Of a stretch of 64,000 bases of DNA, positions 26,005-34,707 are shown piece after piece. The stretch covers positions 124,001 through 188,000 of the forward strand of contig JAGKWO010000017.1 of NCBI GenBank assembly GCA_021151835.1, read 5' to 3'. The DNA comes from Gammaproteobacteria bacterium (GTDB taxonomy: Bacteria; Pseudomonadota; Gammaproteobacteria; Pseudomonadales; Cellvibrionaceae). The notes under the pieces were generated by a model. That model worked only from the letters and a program-made list of their open reading frames with translations, was not told the DNA's origin and searched no databases. Positions within the stretch are counted from its first letter, which is position 1. Each line of letters starts with the position of its first letter. The position numbers and the translations under genes were made by a program.

Positions 26005-27819
26005 TTAGCCGCGTGCAGCGCCGTTATGCAAACCGATAGGAAGCTCCATTTGCTTCACACTTTTCTTGCCTGACTTGGCACTGTCATTACGCGCCGCAGC
26101 CACTTTATCCAGATATTGTTGCGTTACATCGCCCGCACAATATTCCCCGTTAAATACAGCGCAATCAAATTCGGTGACTTTATTGTTGCCTTCCGCTGAT
26201 GCAGCAACCAGATCCTGAAGATCCTGGTAGATCAACCAATCAGCACCGATTTCCTTGCACACTTCTTCATCACTGCGACCGTGTGCAATCAGCTCCGCCG
26301 TTGTCGGCATATCAATGCCATACACGTTGGGATATTTCACTGCCGGAGCCGCCGAAGCGAAATACACTTTTTTCGCGCCGACATCGCGCACCATCTGGAT
26401 AATTTGCTGGCACGTGGTGCCGCGCACGATTGAATCGTCTACCAACAAAACATTTTTGTCCCTGAACTCCAATTCGATTGGATTCAATTTTTGACGCACG
26501 GATTTTTTACGTTGCTGTTGGCCGGGCATAATAAACGTACGGCCGATATAGCGATTCTTCACCAGGCCTTCACGGAACTTCACGCCCAGTTTTTGCGCCA
26601 ATGCCTGGCCGGCAACACGGCTGGTATCCGGAATCGGAATAACCACATCAATATCGTGATCAGGACGCTCGCGCAGGATTTTTTCAGCCAGTTTTTCACC
26701 CTGGCGCAATCGCGCTTTATACACCGAAATACCATCCATAATGGAATCGGGACGCGCGAAATAAACGTGCTCAAAAATACAGGGGCTTAAATGCGGATTT
26801 TCTGCGCACTGACGACGATGCAATTCGCCTTCTTCAGTAATGTAAACCGCTTCGCCAGGAGCAACATCGTCAATCAATTCAAAACCGAGGACGTCCAGCG
26901 CCACGCTTTCGGATGCCACCATATACTCAACACCGCCCTCTTCGGCATTGCGTTTGCCGTAAACCAGCGGGCGAATACCATGGGGATCGCGAAATGCGAC
27001 CAGACCGTAATTTGCAATCAAGGCCACTACGGAATACCCGCCCGTAACCCGTTTGTGCACGCCGGCAACAGCGGCAAACATATCTTCTGCGGTCGGGCTT
27101 AATTTGCCTTGCAGTTGCAACTCATGTGCGAATACGTTTAACAGGACTTCGGAATCCGAATCGGTGTTAACGTGGCGCAGGTCGGTTTTAAAAATATCTT
27201 CGCTGAGTTTATCGGCGTTGGTCAGGTTGCCGTTATGGGCCATCGCAATACCGTAAGGCGAGTTCACATAAAAAGGTTGCGCAAGCGCCGGCCCCGAACT
27301 GCCTGCGGTCGGGTAGCGCACATGGCCAATCCCCATATTGCCGAGCAGGCGCTGCATGTGGCGGGTCCTGAAAACATCCTGCACCAAACCATTGGCTTTT
27401 TGCTGGCTCATACGGCCATTTTCACAGGTGACCATACCGGCGGCATCCTGACCACGGTGTTGCAAAATGGTTAACGCATCGTAAATCTGCACATTCACAT
27501 CGCGCTTACTCACAATACCTACACGATCTGTGCCAGACAGGCCAGTCGCGCGCACCAATGCGCCAATCAAATAGCTGACCATGGCACCGAGCAACAGGGT
27601 TGAAATAAACAGTACGGCATAAGCCGTCATCAGGCGAACAGAGGGACTTTCAATATGGTCAACCAGTAAGGTTTCAAGCTGGCCGCCGAATAACCTGGCC
27701 ACCAGTACGGCGGAAATCCAGATCACCAGCGAGAGTGCTTCGCGCACAAAGCCGCGAATCAAACCGATAAAACAGGACAGGGAAAAGATCCCGATAATGG
27801 CCCAATCAGCCCAATTCAT
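26005..27819 (-). CDS. purF: In-frame CvpA-PurF fusion: truncated CvpA joined to amidophosphoribosyltransferase lacking its N-terminal cysteine
   Basis: 604 residues. Residues 1 to about 99 are the start of CvpA (MNWADWAIIGIFSLSC, three membrane segments, ending in TGLSGTDRV). From about 100 the protein is PurF (GIVSKRDVNVQIYDALTILQHRGQDAAGM onward in short segments, then GNMGIGHVRYPT, and the PRPP site VLLVDDSIVRGTT). Normally cvpA (about 165 residues) and purF are adjacent separate genes, and PurF begins MCGIVGIV, with Cys exposed as the glutaminase nucleophile. Here the CvpA C-terminus, the spacer and the PurF MCGI are missing; the junction is near 27520. The expected product would be membrane-anchored and unable to use glutamine. 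This is either a real deletion or an assembly error. An internal PurF start recovering the Cys does not exist in this sequence. Confidence 0.9.
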   Translation of the reverse strand: MNWADWAIIGIFSLSCFIGLIRGFVREALSLVIWISAVLVARLFGGQLETLLVDHIESPSVRLMTAYAVLFISTLLLGAMVSYLIGALVRATGLSGTDRVGIVSKRDVNVQIYDALTILQHRGQDAAGMVTCENGRMSQQKANGLVQDVFRTRHMQRLLGNMGIGHVRYPTAGSSGPALAQPFYVNSPYGIAMAHNGNLTNADKLSEDIFKTDLRHVNTDSDSEVLLNVFAHELQLQGKLSPTAEDMFAAVAGVHKRVTGGYSVVALIANYGLVAFRDPHGIRPLVYGKRNAEEGGVEYMVASESVALDVLGFELIDDVAPGEAVYITEEGELHRRQCAENPHLSPCIFEHVYFARPDSIMDGISVYKARLRQGEKLAEKILRERPDHDIDVVIPIPDTSRVAGQALAQKLGVKFREGLVKNRYIGRTFIMPGQQQRKKSVRQKLNPIELEFRDKNVLLVDDSIVRGTTCQQIIQMVRDVGAKKVYFASAAPAVKYPNVYGIDMPTTAELIAHGRSDEEVCKEIGADWLIYQDLQDLVAASAEGNNKVTEFDCAVFNGEYCAGDVTQQYLDKVAAARNDSAKSGKKSVKQMELPIGLHNGAARG

Positions 27820-27894
27820 TCGCCCGACCGCTCCGGAGGAAAAGTGAGAGGTTTACAGAGGCGCGCATTCTACCAGAGGCAAGGCGTTATGGCT

Positions 27895-28527
27895 TCATGG
27901 TTTAAAGGGTAAAACCAGAGAATTCACTTTAAGGCGCTTATCCAATTGCGATTTAATCGCAAGTGCCTGGGCTTTATCCTGTTTTGGACCGATAAATACG
28001 CGATAAATATTCCCATTTGCAGAAGGTACTGCGCGCACATAAGCCTTGTGGCCCTCCGCTTGCAGTTGATCGCGTAATTTATTCGCGCCTTCTTGCGCAC
28101 TTAGACTGGCGACCTGAACAACCCACGCGTCGGGCAAACCCTGGGCATTCAATGGCAAAGCAGGAACCTGATCAGGTTTTACCGCAGCGCCAGTCGCCGC
28201 CGAAGAGGCTGATGATTGCACACTGGTTGCGGCATTTTGTAATTGCTGGGGCTCGGCAGTTTCGGCCGGGGGAACAGCCAATTCATTGACCGGCGCCGCA
28301 CCATTTTCAGGAACAAACATGGTTTCCGGGGCCGGGGCAGATTCAATCCCCTCGGGTTGTACAGGTTCATTGAAATCTACCGCTGTAATACTCGGGCGGC
28401 CGGGAATCTGTGATTCGGTATTCACCTGGTATTGTTGGCGGTCCTTAAAAAAACTGGGCAAAAACAATACGGCAATCGCCGCTAATACTGCTGCACCGAT
28501 CAAGCGATGTTTTACGGATTCTCTCAC
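27895..28527 (-). CDS. SPOR-domain protein, DedD-like
   Basis: About 210 residues. A short cytoplasmic start (RESVKHR), one membrane helix (LIGAAVLAAIAVLFLP), a Pro/Ala/Glu-rich periplasmic linker and a C-terminal SPOR domain (WVVQVASLSAQEGANKLRDQL to the end). SPOR domains bind denuded septal glycan, so a role at the division septum is likely. The ORF opens at a TTG (28551), but the GTG at 28527 has AGAGG five bases upstream and gives the usual DedD start. It lies between folC and cvpA as in Pseudomonas. Confidence 0.85.
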   Translation of the reverse strand: MRESVKHRLIGAAVLAAIAVLFLPSFFKDRQQYQVNTESQIPGRPSITAVDFNEPVQPEGIESAPAPETMFVPENGAAPVNELAVPPAETAEPQQLQNAATSVQSSASSAATGAAVKPDQVPALPLNAQGLPDAWVVQVASLSAQEGANKLRDQLQAEGHKAYVRAVPSANGNIYRVFIGPKQDKAQALAIKSQLDKRLKVNSLVLPFKP

Positions 28528-28596
28528 TGAAACCTCTGCGCCGTTTATCAAACAGGATAATCAAAGCAATTGTTATATTGCTGCGGGCATTATTTA

Positions 28597-29877
28597 TTAC
28601 TCGACAGCTAACGCCTGCAAGCCCGCCGCCACCGTATAAAAAGAACCAAATATCAAAATGCGATCAGCAGGATTGGAATTATTTAATGCGCGCTGCAAAC
28701 AATCAGCAACAGTTCCGGAAAAATCTGCACTTAAATCCAGATCCGTTAAATTCTGGCGCAATTGTTCAATGGTTGCCGCACGTGGAATAAATTCCAGATC
28801 CGCCAGGTACCAATGGTTGATACGTCCTTTTAAATTGGCCAGGCTTTGGGCGCGATCTTTATCGGACATCATCGCCACAATCCCATGAACTTTGGATGAA
28901 GGCGATGCAGTTTGCACCAGGCGTTCAACCAAATAAGCAGTTGCAGCGGGGTTGTGCGCAACATCCAGAATAACGTGCCGGTCATGCCACTGTACCGTTT
29001 GAAAACGGCCCGGCACGCGCAATGCCGCAACACAATCAAATGCATTCAGGGTTGGCAAATTCAATCCCAATAAATTTGCCACTTGCAGCGCTGCGGCGAC
29101 ACTCGGCAATGGCAGTTGTGGCAACGGCTGATCGCGAAATTCTTGTGCGCCAGTCCACCAATTCCAATGACCCGCATCAGTCTGCATAAATCCAAAATCG
29201 CGACTGATTAAATACAAGGGTGCAGCTAACGCCATCGCCTGATCAAGAATAGTGATGGGCGGTGAAAAATCTGCGCATATGACCGGCTTGCTCGCACGCA
29301 TAATGCCAGCTTTTTCATAACCGATAACATCACGGTTATCGCCCAGCCAATCGGTGTGATCCAGTGCAATACTGGTGATTACCGCGATATCAGCATTAAT
29401 AATATTGACTGCATCCAGACGCCCGCCCAACCCGACTTCAAGCACTAATGCTGTGACATTGCGGCGGCGAAAAATTTCCAGTGCGGCCAGGGTTCCGTAT
29501 TCAAAATAGGTAAGGCTGACAGCTTGCGGGAATTCTGCTGATACTTGCTGGCACGCCGAATAAATCGCCGCAAATGCAGAACAGATTTCTTCATCTGCGA
29601 CAGGCTTGCCATCGACCACAATGCGTTCGTTGTAACGGAGTAAATGGGGAGAGGTGTAAACGCCAACGGAATAGCCGGCGGCAGAAAGCAGCGCGGCCGT
29701 TGCAGTCACACAAGAACCTTTGCCATTGGTTCCCGCAACGGTAATTACGGTTGCCGAAGGATTTAACAGTGCCATCCGCGTGGCGACGCAGGCAACCCGA
29801 TCCAACCCGAGATCAATTTCCTGCGGATGATTTTGCTCTAACCATCCAAGCCACGCCGATAACGAATCAAGTTGCAT
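28597..29877 (-). CDS. folC: Bifunctional dihydrofolate synthase / folylpolyglutamate synthase
   Basis: 426 residues, Mur ligase family. The P-loop is TVAGTNGKGSC near residue 47, followed by YTSPHLLRYNERI, EVGLGGRLDAVN, and DVAHNPAAT in the C-terminal domain. It adds glutamate to dihydropteroate and then to folates. It starts ten bases after the accD stop, and the accD-folC-SPOR order is conserved in relatives. Confidence 0.96.
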   Translation of the reverse strand: MQLDSLSAWLGWLEQNHPQEIDLGLDRVACVATRMALLNPSATVITVAGTNGKGSCVTATAALLSAAGYSVGVYTSPHLLRYNERIVVDGKPVADEEICSAFAAIYSACQQVSAEFPQAVSLTYFEYGTLAALEIFRRRNVTALVLEVGLGGRLDAVNIINADIAVITSIALDHTDWLGDNRDVIGYEKAGIMRASKPVICADFSPPITILDQAMALAAPLYLISRDFGFMQTDAGHWNWWTGAQEFRDQPLPQLPLPSVAAALQVANLLGLNLPTLNAFDCVAALRVPGRFQTVQWHDRHVILDVAHNPAATAYLVERLVQTASPSSKVHGIVAMMSDKDRAQSLANLKGRINHWYLADLEFIPRAATIEQLRQNLTDLDLSADFSGTVADCLQRALNNSNPADRILIFGSFYTVAAGLQALAVE

Positions 29878-29887
29878 AAATAACTAA

Positions 29888-30748
29888 TTACACCGCTACT
29901 TTGCGAGTAAATTTCGCCAGCAATGATGCTAATTTATCGCGCATATCGCGGCGATGGATAATCATATCGATAGCGCCATGCTCCAGCAAAAATTCCGCAC
30001 GCTGGAAACCTTTCGGCAATTTTTGGCGAATGGTTTGTTCGATAATACTTGGGCCCGCAAAACCGGCGCGGGAACCTGGCTCACAAATATTCAAATCACC
30101 GAGCAAGGCGAGACTTGCAGAAACACCACCGTACACCGGATCAGTCATCACCGAAATATAAGGTGTGCCTTGCATTTTCAAGCGCTCAATTACCGCGCTG
30201 GTTTTTGCCATTTGCATCAGGGAAATCAATGCTTCCTGCATACGGGCGCCGCCCGTTGCCGAAAAACAAATAAACGGAATATTTTCTTTCAGGGCAACGG
30301 TTGCAGCGCGGGTAAAGCGCTCGCCCACCACATACCCCATAGAACCGCCGTGGAACGCAAACTCAAAAGCGACAGCAACTACTGGCATACCTTTCAATTC
30401 ACCCCGCATAGCAACCAGCGCATCTTTTTCACCGGTTTCTTTCTGCGCTGCACTCAAGCGATCCTTGTATTTTTTAATATCTTTAAATTTCAACCGGTCG
30501 ATTGGTTCAACTTCCGTTGCCAATTCCTGGCGATTTTGCGGGTCCAGGAACATCCCCAAACGCGCGCGCGCACCAACACGCATGTGATGATCACACTTGG
30601 GGCAAACATCCAGCGTTTTTTCCAGCTCCGGTTTATACAACACTGCATCACACTTGACACATTTTTCCCACAACCCCTCAGGAACCTTATTGCTGCGCTT
30701 GGTCTCGGTACGGGAAATACTCGGAATAATTTTATCTAACCAACTCAT
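29888..30748 (-). CDS. accD: Acetyl-CoA carboxylase carboxyltransferase subunit beta
   Basis: 286 residues. The N-terminal zinc ribbon has CVKC and CPKC pairs (residues about 30-56), followed by the crotonase-like carboxyltransferase core (EFAFHGGSMGYVVGERF, SATGGARMQEA, GFAGPSIIEQTI). It transfers carboxyl from carboxybiotin to acetyl-CoA with AccA, the first step of fatty acid synthesis. It is followed closely by folC. Confidence 0.97.
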   Translation of the reverse strand: MSWLDKIIPSISRTETKRSNKVPEGLWEKCVKCDAVLYKPELEKTLDVCPKCDHHMRVGARARLGMFLDPQNRQELATEVEPIDRLKFKDIKKYKDRLSAAQKETGEKDALVAMRGELKGMPVVAVAFEFAFHGGSMGYVVGERFTRAATVALKENIPFICFSATGGARMQEALISLMQMAKTSAVIERLKMQGTPYISVMTDPVYGGVSASLALLGDLNICEPGSRAGFAGPSIIEQTIRQKLPKGFQRAEFLLEHGAIDMIIHRRDMRDKLASLLAKFTRKVAV

Positions 30749-30837
30749 GGTTGCATCTCTGTATTTTGTTTCAAGTTAGTTGACTGTCAGATCAATAACG
30801 AACGACCAGTGTCAATTTTTTCGTTTAATTTTTAACT

Positions 30838-31647
30838 TCAAATGGTATCGATAGCGGTGCGAATACCGCTGATAATATCGCCAACAGACGCCGCAATTTC
30901 TTCTGCGGTTTTATCGGCCTGTGAGCCCATTTTATCAACCAGCACGCTACCGATTACGACACCATCAGCAAGACCGGCAATCGCTTTTGCAGTTTCCGGA
31001 TCTTTAATGCCAAACCCTACACATAAAGGTAAATCGGTTAATTGGCCAAATTCGGCGAGTTTTGATTTAACAGCATCCACATCCAGATGCCCTGCCCCCG
31101 TTACACCTTTCAGTGAAACGTAATAAAGGAAGCCGGATGCATGCGTAGCAATTTTTTTAGCGCGCTCAACTGTCGTCGTTGGTGCCAACAGAAAAATATT
31201 ATCCAGCCCGTTTGCGTCCAGCTCTGCTTTGAGCAGAACAACTTCTTCTGGCGGCAAGTCAACGGTTAATAAACCATCGACACCCGCATTCGCCGCCGCT
31301 TTGGCAAATTCGGCATAACCAAAACGCTCAACCGGGTTGGCATAGCCCATTAATACCACCGGAGTGGTGTTATTGGTTGCGCGGAATTGTTGAACAAGTT
31401 CCAGTGTGCCTTTCAAACTGATGCCGTGTTCAAGTGCGCGCTCGTGGCCTTTTTGAATGACCGGGCCTTCCGCCATGGGATCTGAAAACGGCACACCCAA
31501 TTCAATCACATCAACACCTTGCTCCACCATCGCATGCAAAGTGGGTAAGGTTGCGTGCGGAAATGGATCGCCATTCACCACATAGGCGACAAGAATTTTT
31601 TTGCCTGAGGCCTTGGCCTGATTCAAGCGCTGGGAAATACGACTCAT
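30838..31647 (-). CDS. trpA: Tryptophan synthase alpha subunit
   Basis: 269 residues, TIM barrel. The catalytic glutamate lies in VIELGVPFSDPMAEGPVIQ, and the catalytic aspartate in DGLLTVDLPPEE. FLYYVSLKGVTG and GFGIKDPETA are the phosphate-side loops. It cleaves indole-3-glycerol phosphate and passes indole to TrpB. It follows trpB by 68 bases. Confidence 0.97.
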   Translation of the reverse strand: MSRISQRLNQAKASGKKILVAYVVNGDPFPHATLPTLHAMVEQGVDVIELGVPFSDPMAEGPVIQKGHERALEHGISLKGTLELVQQFRATNNTTPVVLMGYANPVERFGYAEFAKAAANAGVDGLLTVDLPPEEVVLLKAELDANGLDNIFLLAPTTTVERAKKIATHASGFLYYVSLKGVTGAGHLDVDAVKSKLAEFGQLTDLPLCVGFGIKDPETAKAIAGLADGVVIGSVLVDKMGSQADKTAEEIAASVGDIISGIRTAIDTI

Positions 31648-31715
31648 CGATCATTCCTGAAATAACTGTCAGCGATGTGACATTAAAAATAAATGTGGTT
31701 TTGTTAAAAGATTCA

Positions 31716-32927
31716 TTAAACGGTAATACCGTCCAAACCTGCCACCGTCAAAATATCTTTATCGCCACGACCGGAAAGGTTGGCGATAATAATCTGATCT
31801 TTGCTCATGGTCGGTGCCAGTTTTTCAACGTAAGCCAGGGCGTGACTTGATTCCAGCGCAGGCATAATACCTTCGGTTTTGGTCACCTTGCGGAACGCAG
31901 CCAGGGCTTCGTCATCATTGATCGCCACATAATTTACGCGGCCAATATCTTTTAACCAGGAATGTTCGGGGCCAACACCGGGGTAATCCAGACCAGCCGA
32001 TACCGAATGGGTTTCAATAATCTGGCCGTTTTCATCTTCCATCAAATAGGTGCGATTGCCGTGCAGCACACCAGGAATCCCTTTATTTAAGGGCGCTGCG
32101 TGTTTTCCGGTTTCGATACCTAGGCCACCGGCTTCAACACCGTACATTTTTACCGATTCATCGGTAAGGAATGGATGGAACAGGCCAATGGCGTTGGAGC
32201 CACCACCAACGCAAGCTACCAGTGCATCAGGCAAACGACCGGCTTGCTCCAATGATTGACGACGGGCTTCGCGACCAATAATCGACTGGAAATCGCGCAC
32301 CAATTGCGGGTAAGGGTGCGGGCCGGCGACGGTACCGATGATGTAGAAGGTATCATCCACATTGGTAGCCCAATCGCGCATGGCTTCGTTCATCGCATCT
32401 TTCAATGTGCGGGAGCCGGACGTTACCGGAAATACTTCCGCACCCAGCAACTTCATGCGATATACGTTCAGCGCCTGACGCTTGACATCTTCCGCGCCCA
32501 TATAAACGCGGCATTTCAAACCAAGGCGCGCAGCAACCGTCGCTGTGGCAACACCGTGTTGCCCTGCACCGGTTTCAGCGATTACACGGGATTTGCCGGT
32601 AAATTTCGCCAACAACGCCTGGCCAATAGTGTTATTAACCTTATGGGCACCGGTGTGATTGAGGTCTTCACGTTTTAAATAAATTTGCGCACCACCCAGT
32701 TCGCGGGTCCAGCGCTCAGCGAGGTAAAGGGGGGATGGACGGCCAACATAATGGGCCATGTCCTTATCGAATTCAGCCTGGAAACCCGGGTCATCTTTCA
32801 AACGCGAATAAATGGACTGAAGCTCATCGAGCGCGTAAATCAATGTCTCGGACACAAAACGGCCACCGTAAGGGCCAAAATGACCTTCCGCATTAGGGAA
32901 GGCGCTGTAATCAATCGACTGACTCAC
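31716..32927 (-). CDS. trpB: Tryptophan synthase beta subunit
   Basis: 403 residues, PLP enzyme. The PLP lysine is in LNHTGAHKVNNT; the substrate loop ETGAGQHGVATA and the phosphate-binding CVGGGSNAIG are intact. It condenses indole with serine. The trpF-trpB-trpA order indicates a common transcript; trpF ends 33 bases before it. Confidence 0.98.
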   Translation of the reverse strand: MSQSIDYSAFPNAEGHFGPYGGRFVSETLIYALDELQSIYSRLKDDPGFQAEFDKDMAHYVGRPSPLYLAERWTRELGGAQIYLKREDLNHTGAHKVNNTIGQALLAKFTGKSRVIAETGAGQHGVATATVAARLGLKCRVYMGAEDVKRQALNVYRMKLLGAEVFPVTSGSRTLKDAMNEAMRDWATNVDDTFYIIGTVAGPHPYPQLVRDFQSIIGREARRQSLEQAGRLPDALVACVGGGSNAIGLFHPFLTDESVKMYGVEAGGLGIETGKHAAPLNKGIPGVLHGNRTYLMEDENGQIIETHSVSAGLDYPGVGPEHSWLKDIGRVNYVAINDDEALAAFRKVTKTEGIMPALESSHALAYVEKLAPTMSKDQIIIANLSGRGDKDILTVAGLDGITV

Positions 32928-32960
32928 CGTTAAATCACCTGTAGTAAGCCGGTAGCACCA

Positions 32961-33587
32961 TTAAATCCGGGCTGACCGGGCATTAGTAATAAAAGACTTG
33001 ATTTGGTTGTGATCTTTTTTTCCGGGCGCTGATTCTACACCACCACTGACATCAACCCCATAGACACCGGTTGATCGAATAGCTTCCGCAACATTTTCAG
33101 GAGTTAACCCTCCTGCAAGGACAATAGGCACCGTGGAGTTATAAGGAACCCTTGCCCAATCAAAGGTTTCGCCTGTGCCTCCCGGCACCCCCGGACGATA
33201 TGCATCCAGCAAGAAACCCGAGGCATTCGGATGGGCATCAATAGCAGCGGCAACATCCAGATCAGGACGCATACGGATAGCTTTTATATAGGGGCGCTGG
33301 AACGATTCACAAAAAGCAGCAGTCTCGTCACCATGGAACTGCAATAACTGAACTGGTACTTTGGATACCACAGAGCCAACCAACGATGCCGGAGGATTCA
33401 CGAACAAGGCTGTCACACTGATAAATGGTCCCACTGAATAGGCAATTGCACGGGCCAAGTCAACATCCACTGCGCGCGGGCTTGCTTCGTAAAAAACCAA
33501 TCCCAAGGCATGGGCACCGGCATCAACAACCGCCTTCGCATCCTCAATATTGGTAATACCGCAAATTTTGACTCTTACGCCGGCCAC
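32961..33587 (-). CDS. trpF: Phosphoribosylanthranilate isomerase
   Basis: 208 residues, TIM barrel. The catalytic cysteine is in VKICGITN at the start; GLVFYEASPRAV, LAGGLTPENV and GVDVSGGVE are typical. It performs the Amadori step of tryptophan synthesis. First of trpF-trpB-trpA, 133 bases after truA. Confidence 0.96.
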   Translation of the reverse strand: MAGVRVKICGITNIEDAKAVVDAGAHALGLVFYEASPRAVDVDLARAIAYSVGPFISVTALFVNPPASLVGSVVSKVPVQLLQFHGDETAAFCESFQRPYIKAIRMRPDLDVAAAIDAHPNASGFLLDAYRPGVPGGTGETFDWARVPYNSTVPIVLAGGLTPENVAEAIRSTGVYGVDVSGGVESAPGKKDHNQIKSFITNARSARI

Positions 33588-33720
33588 GCCGAAACACTCC
33601 TGTCAGCTTAAAAAACAGAAAAGCGGCCTCACGGAATGGCAGTCGCTTTTAAAAATCAGGCGGGATATTAACAGAGTTCCCCACGAAAAACCGCAAAAAG
33701 GACCAGGTACAAAAGTCACC

Positions 33721-34623
33721 CTACCCGGGCACTGATCCAAAGCCACCAATTGGCTCCGGAAAATACAGGGGCCCCGGCAAACACACAGGCAACTCGAAAC
33801 CTGGGGGATAATCAACACCCACAAGATACAAACCAAACGGCTTTGCCGTAGTACCACCAGCACTGCGATCACGCGCCGCAAGAACTGCTGCAACCCATTC
33901 CGGTGGCTTATCCCCGGCACCCACAGCCAGCAAAACACCAACAATGTTACGCACCATATGATGGAGAAATGCATTGGCCTGTACTTCCAGCACGATCAAA
34001 TCCCCGCGCCTGACCAGATGCAAATACTCAATTTTCCGCACCGGGCTTTTTGCCTGGCACTGGGTGGCCCGGAATGAGGTAAAGTCATGCTGCCCCACCA
34101 AGTAGGTGGCCGCCTTGCGCATGAGCGATACATCCAGCGGACGCGATGACCAAGTCACCTGATCATGCAACAACGCCGAGGGTGTTTTGGCATCGCTCAA
34201 CAAATAACGATAAGTGCGATTCAGCGCGCTAAAACGCGCGTGAAACTGCGGAGTTACTTCTTTCGCCCAACGCACACCAACCGCGTCAGGTAAATGAGGG
34301 CGAGTGCCGCGCAACCACGCCTTTTCCGGGCGTACAGCCAAGGTGTCAAAATGAACCACCTGATTCGTCGCATGTACACCGGCATCCGTTCGCCCGGCAC
34401 AAACCAGCGTAATTTCCTCATCAGCCACAGTCGATAAAGCGTATTCGAGCGCCTGCTGCACCGTTTTAACGCCGCTGGGCTGTACCTGAAAACCATGGAA
34501 GTCTGAACCTTTATACTCGATGCCCAATGCAATCCTGTGCATACCTTCGGGCCAAAGCGTGTCCGCAACGATTTCGCCATTCCGGGCATAAGGTTTTGAG
34601 GTGGGAATAAAGTTTTCGCTCAT
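33721..34623 (-). CDS. truA: tRNA pseudouridine(38-40) synthase
   Basis: About 300 residues from the ATG at 34623; a TTG two codons earlier is less likely. The catalytic aspartate is in CAGRTDAGVHA; RTYRYLL, HDFTSFRATQCQAKSPVR and FLHHMVRNIVG are TruA hallmarks. It modifies uridines 38-40 in the anticodon arm. The C-terminus is about 25 residues longer than in E. coli, with a Pro/Gly-rich end. It lies downstream of fimV but behind a strong terminator, so it may have its own promoter. Confidence 0.95.
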   Translation of the reverse strand: MSENFIPTSKPYARNGEIVADTLWPEGMHRIALGIEYKGSDFHGFQVQPSGVKTVQQALEYALSTVADEEITLVCAGRTDAGVHATNQVVHFDTLAVRPEKAWLRGTRPHLPDAVGVRWAKEVTPQFHARFSALNRTYRYLLSDAKTPSALLHDQVTWSSRPLDVSLMRKAATYLVGQHDFTSFRATQCQAKSPVRKIEYLHLVRRGDLIVLEVQANAFLHHMVRNIVGVLLAVGAGDKPPEWVAAVLAARDRSAGGTTAKPFGLYLVGVDYPPGFELPVCLPGPLYFPEPIGGFGSVPG

Positions 34624-34661
34624 GAACAACCAACATCCAACAATTCAGGGCACAAAATAAA

Positions 34662-34690
34662 AAAGCCTTGTACCAGAGGTACAAGGCTTT
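34662..34690 (-). terminator. Intrinsic terminator between fimV and truA
   Basis: AAAGCCTTGTACC (34662-34674), a three-base loop, and its complement (34678-34690). It is followed on the minus strand by TTTATTTT. It lies 17 bases past the fimV stop. Confidence 0.85.
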
Positions 34691-34707
34691 GGTAAGCAAA
34701 ATAATAA

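Noticed and set aside
29954..30739. 261-codon open frame opposite accD
   Set aside because: Shadow of accD, which is intact and conserved; the antisense translation has no recognisable domain.
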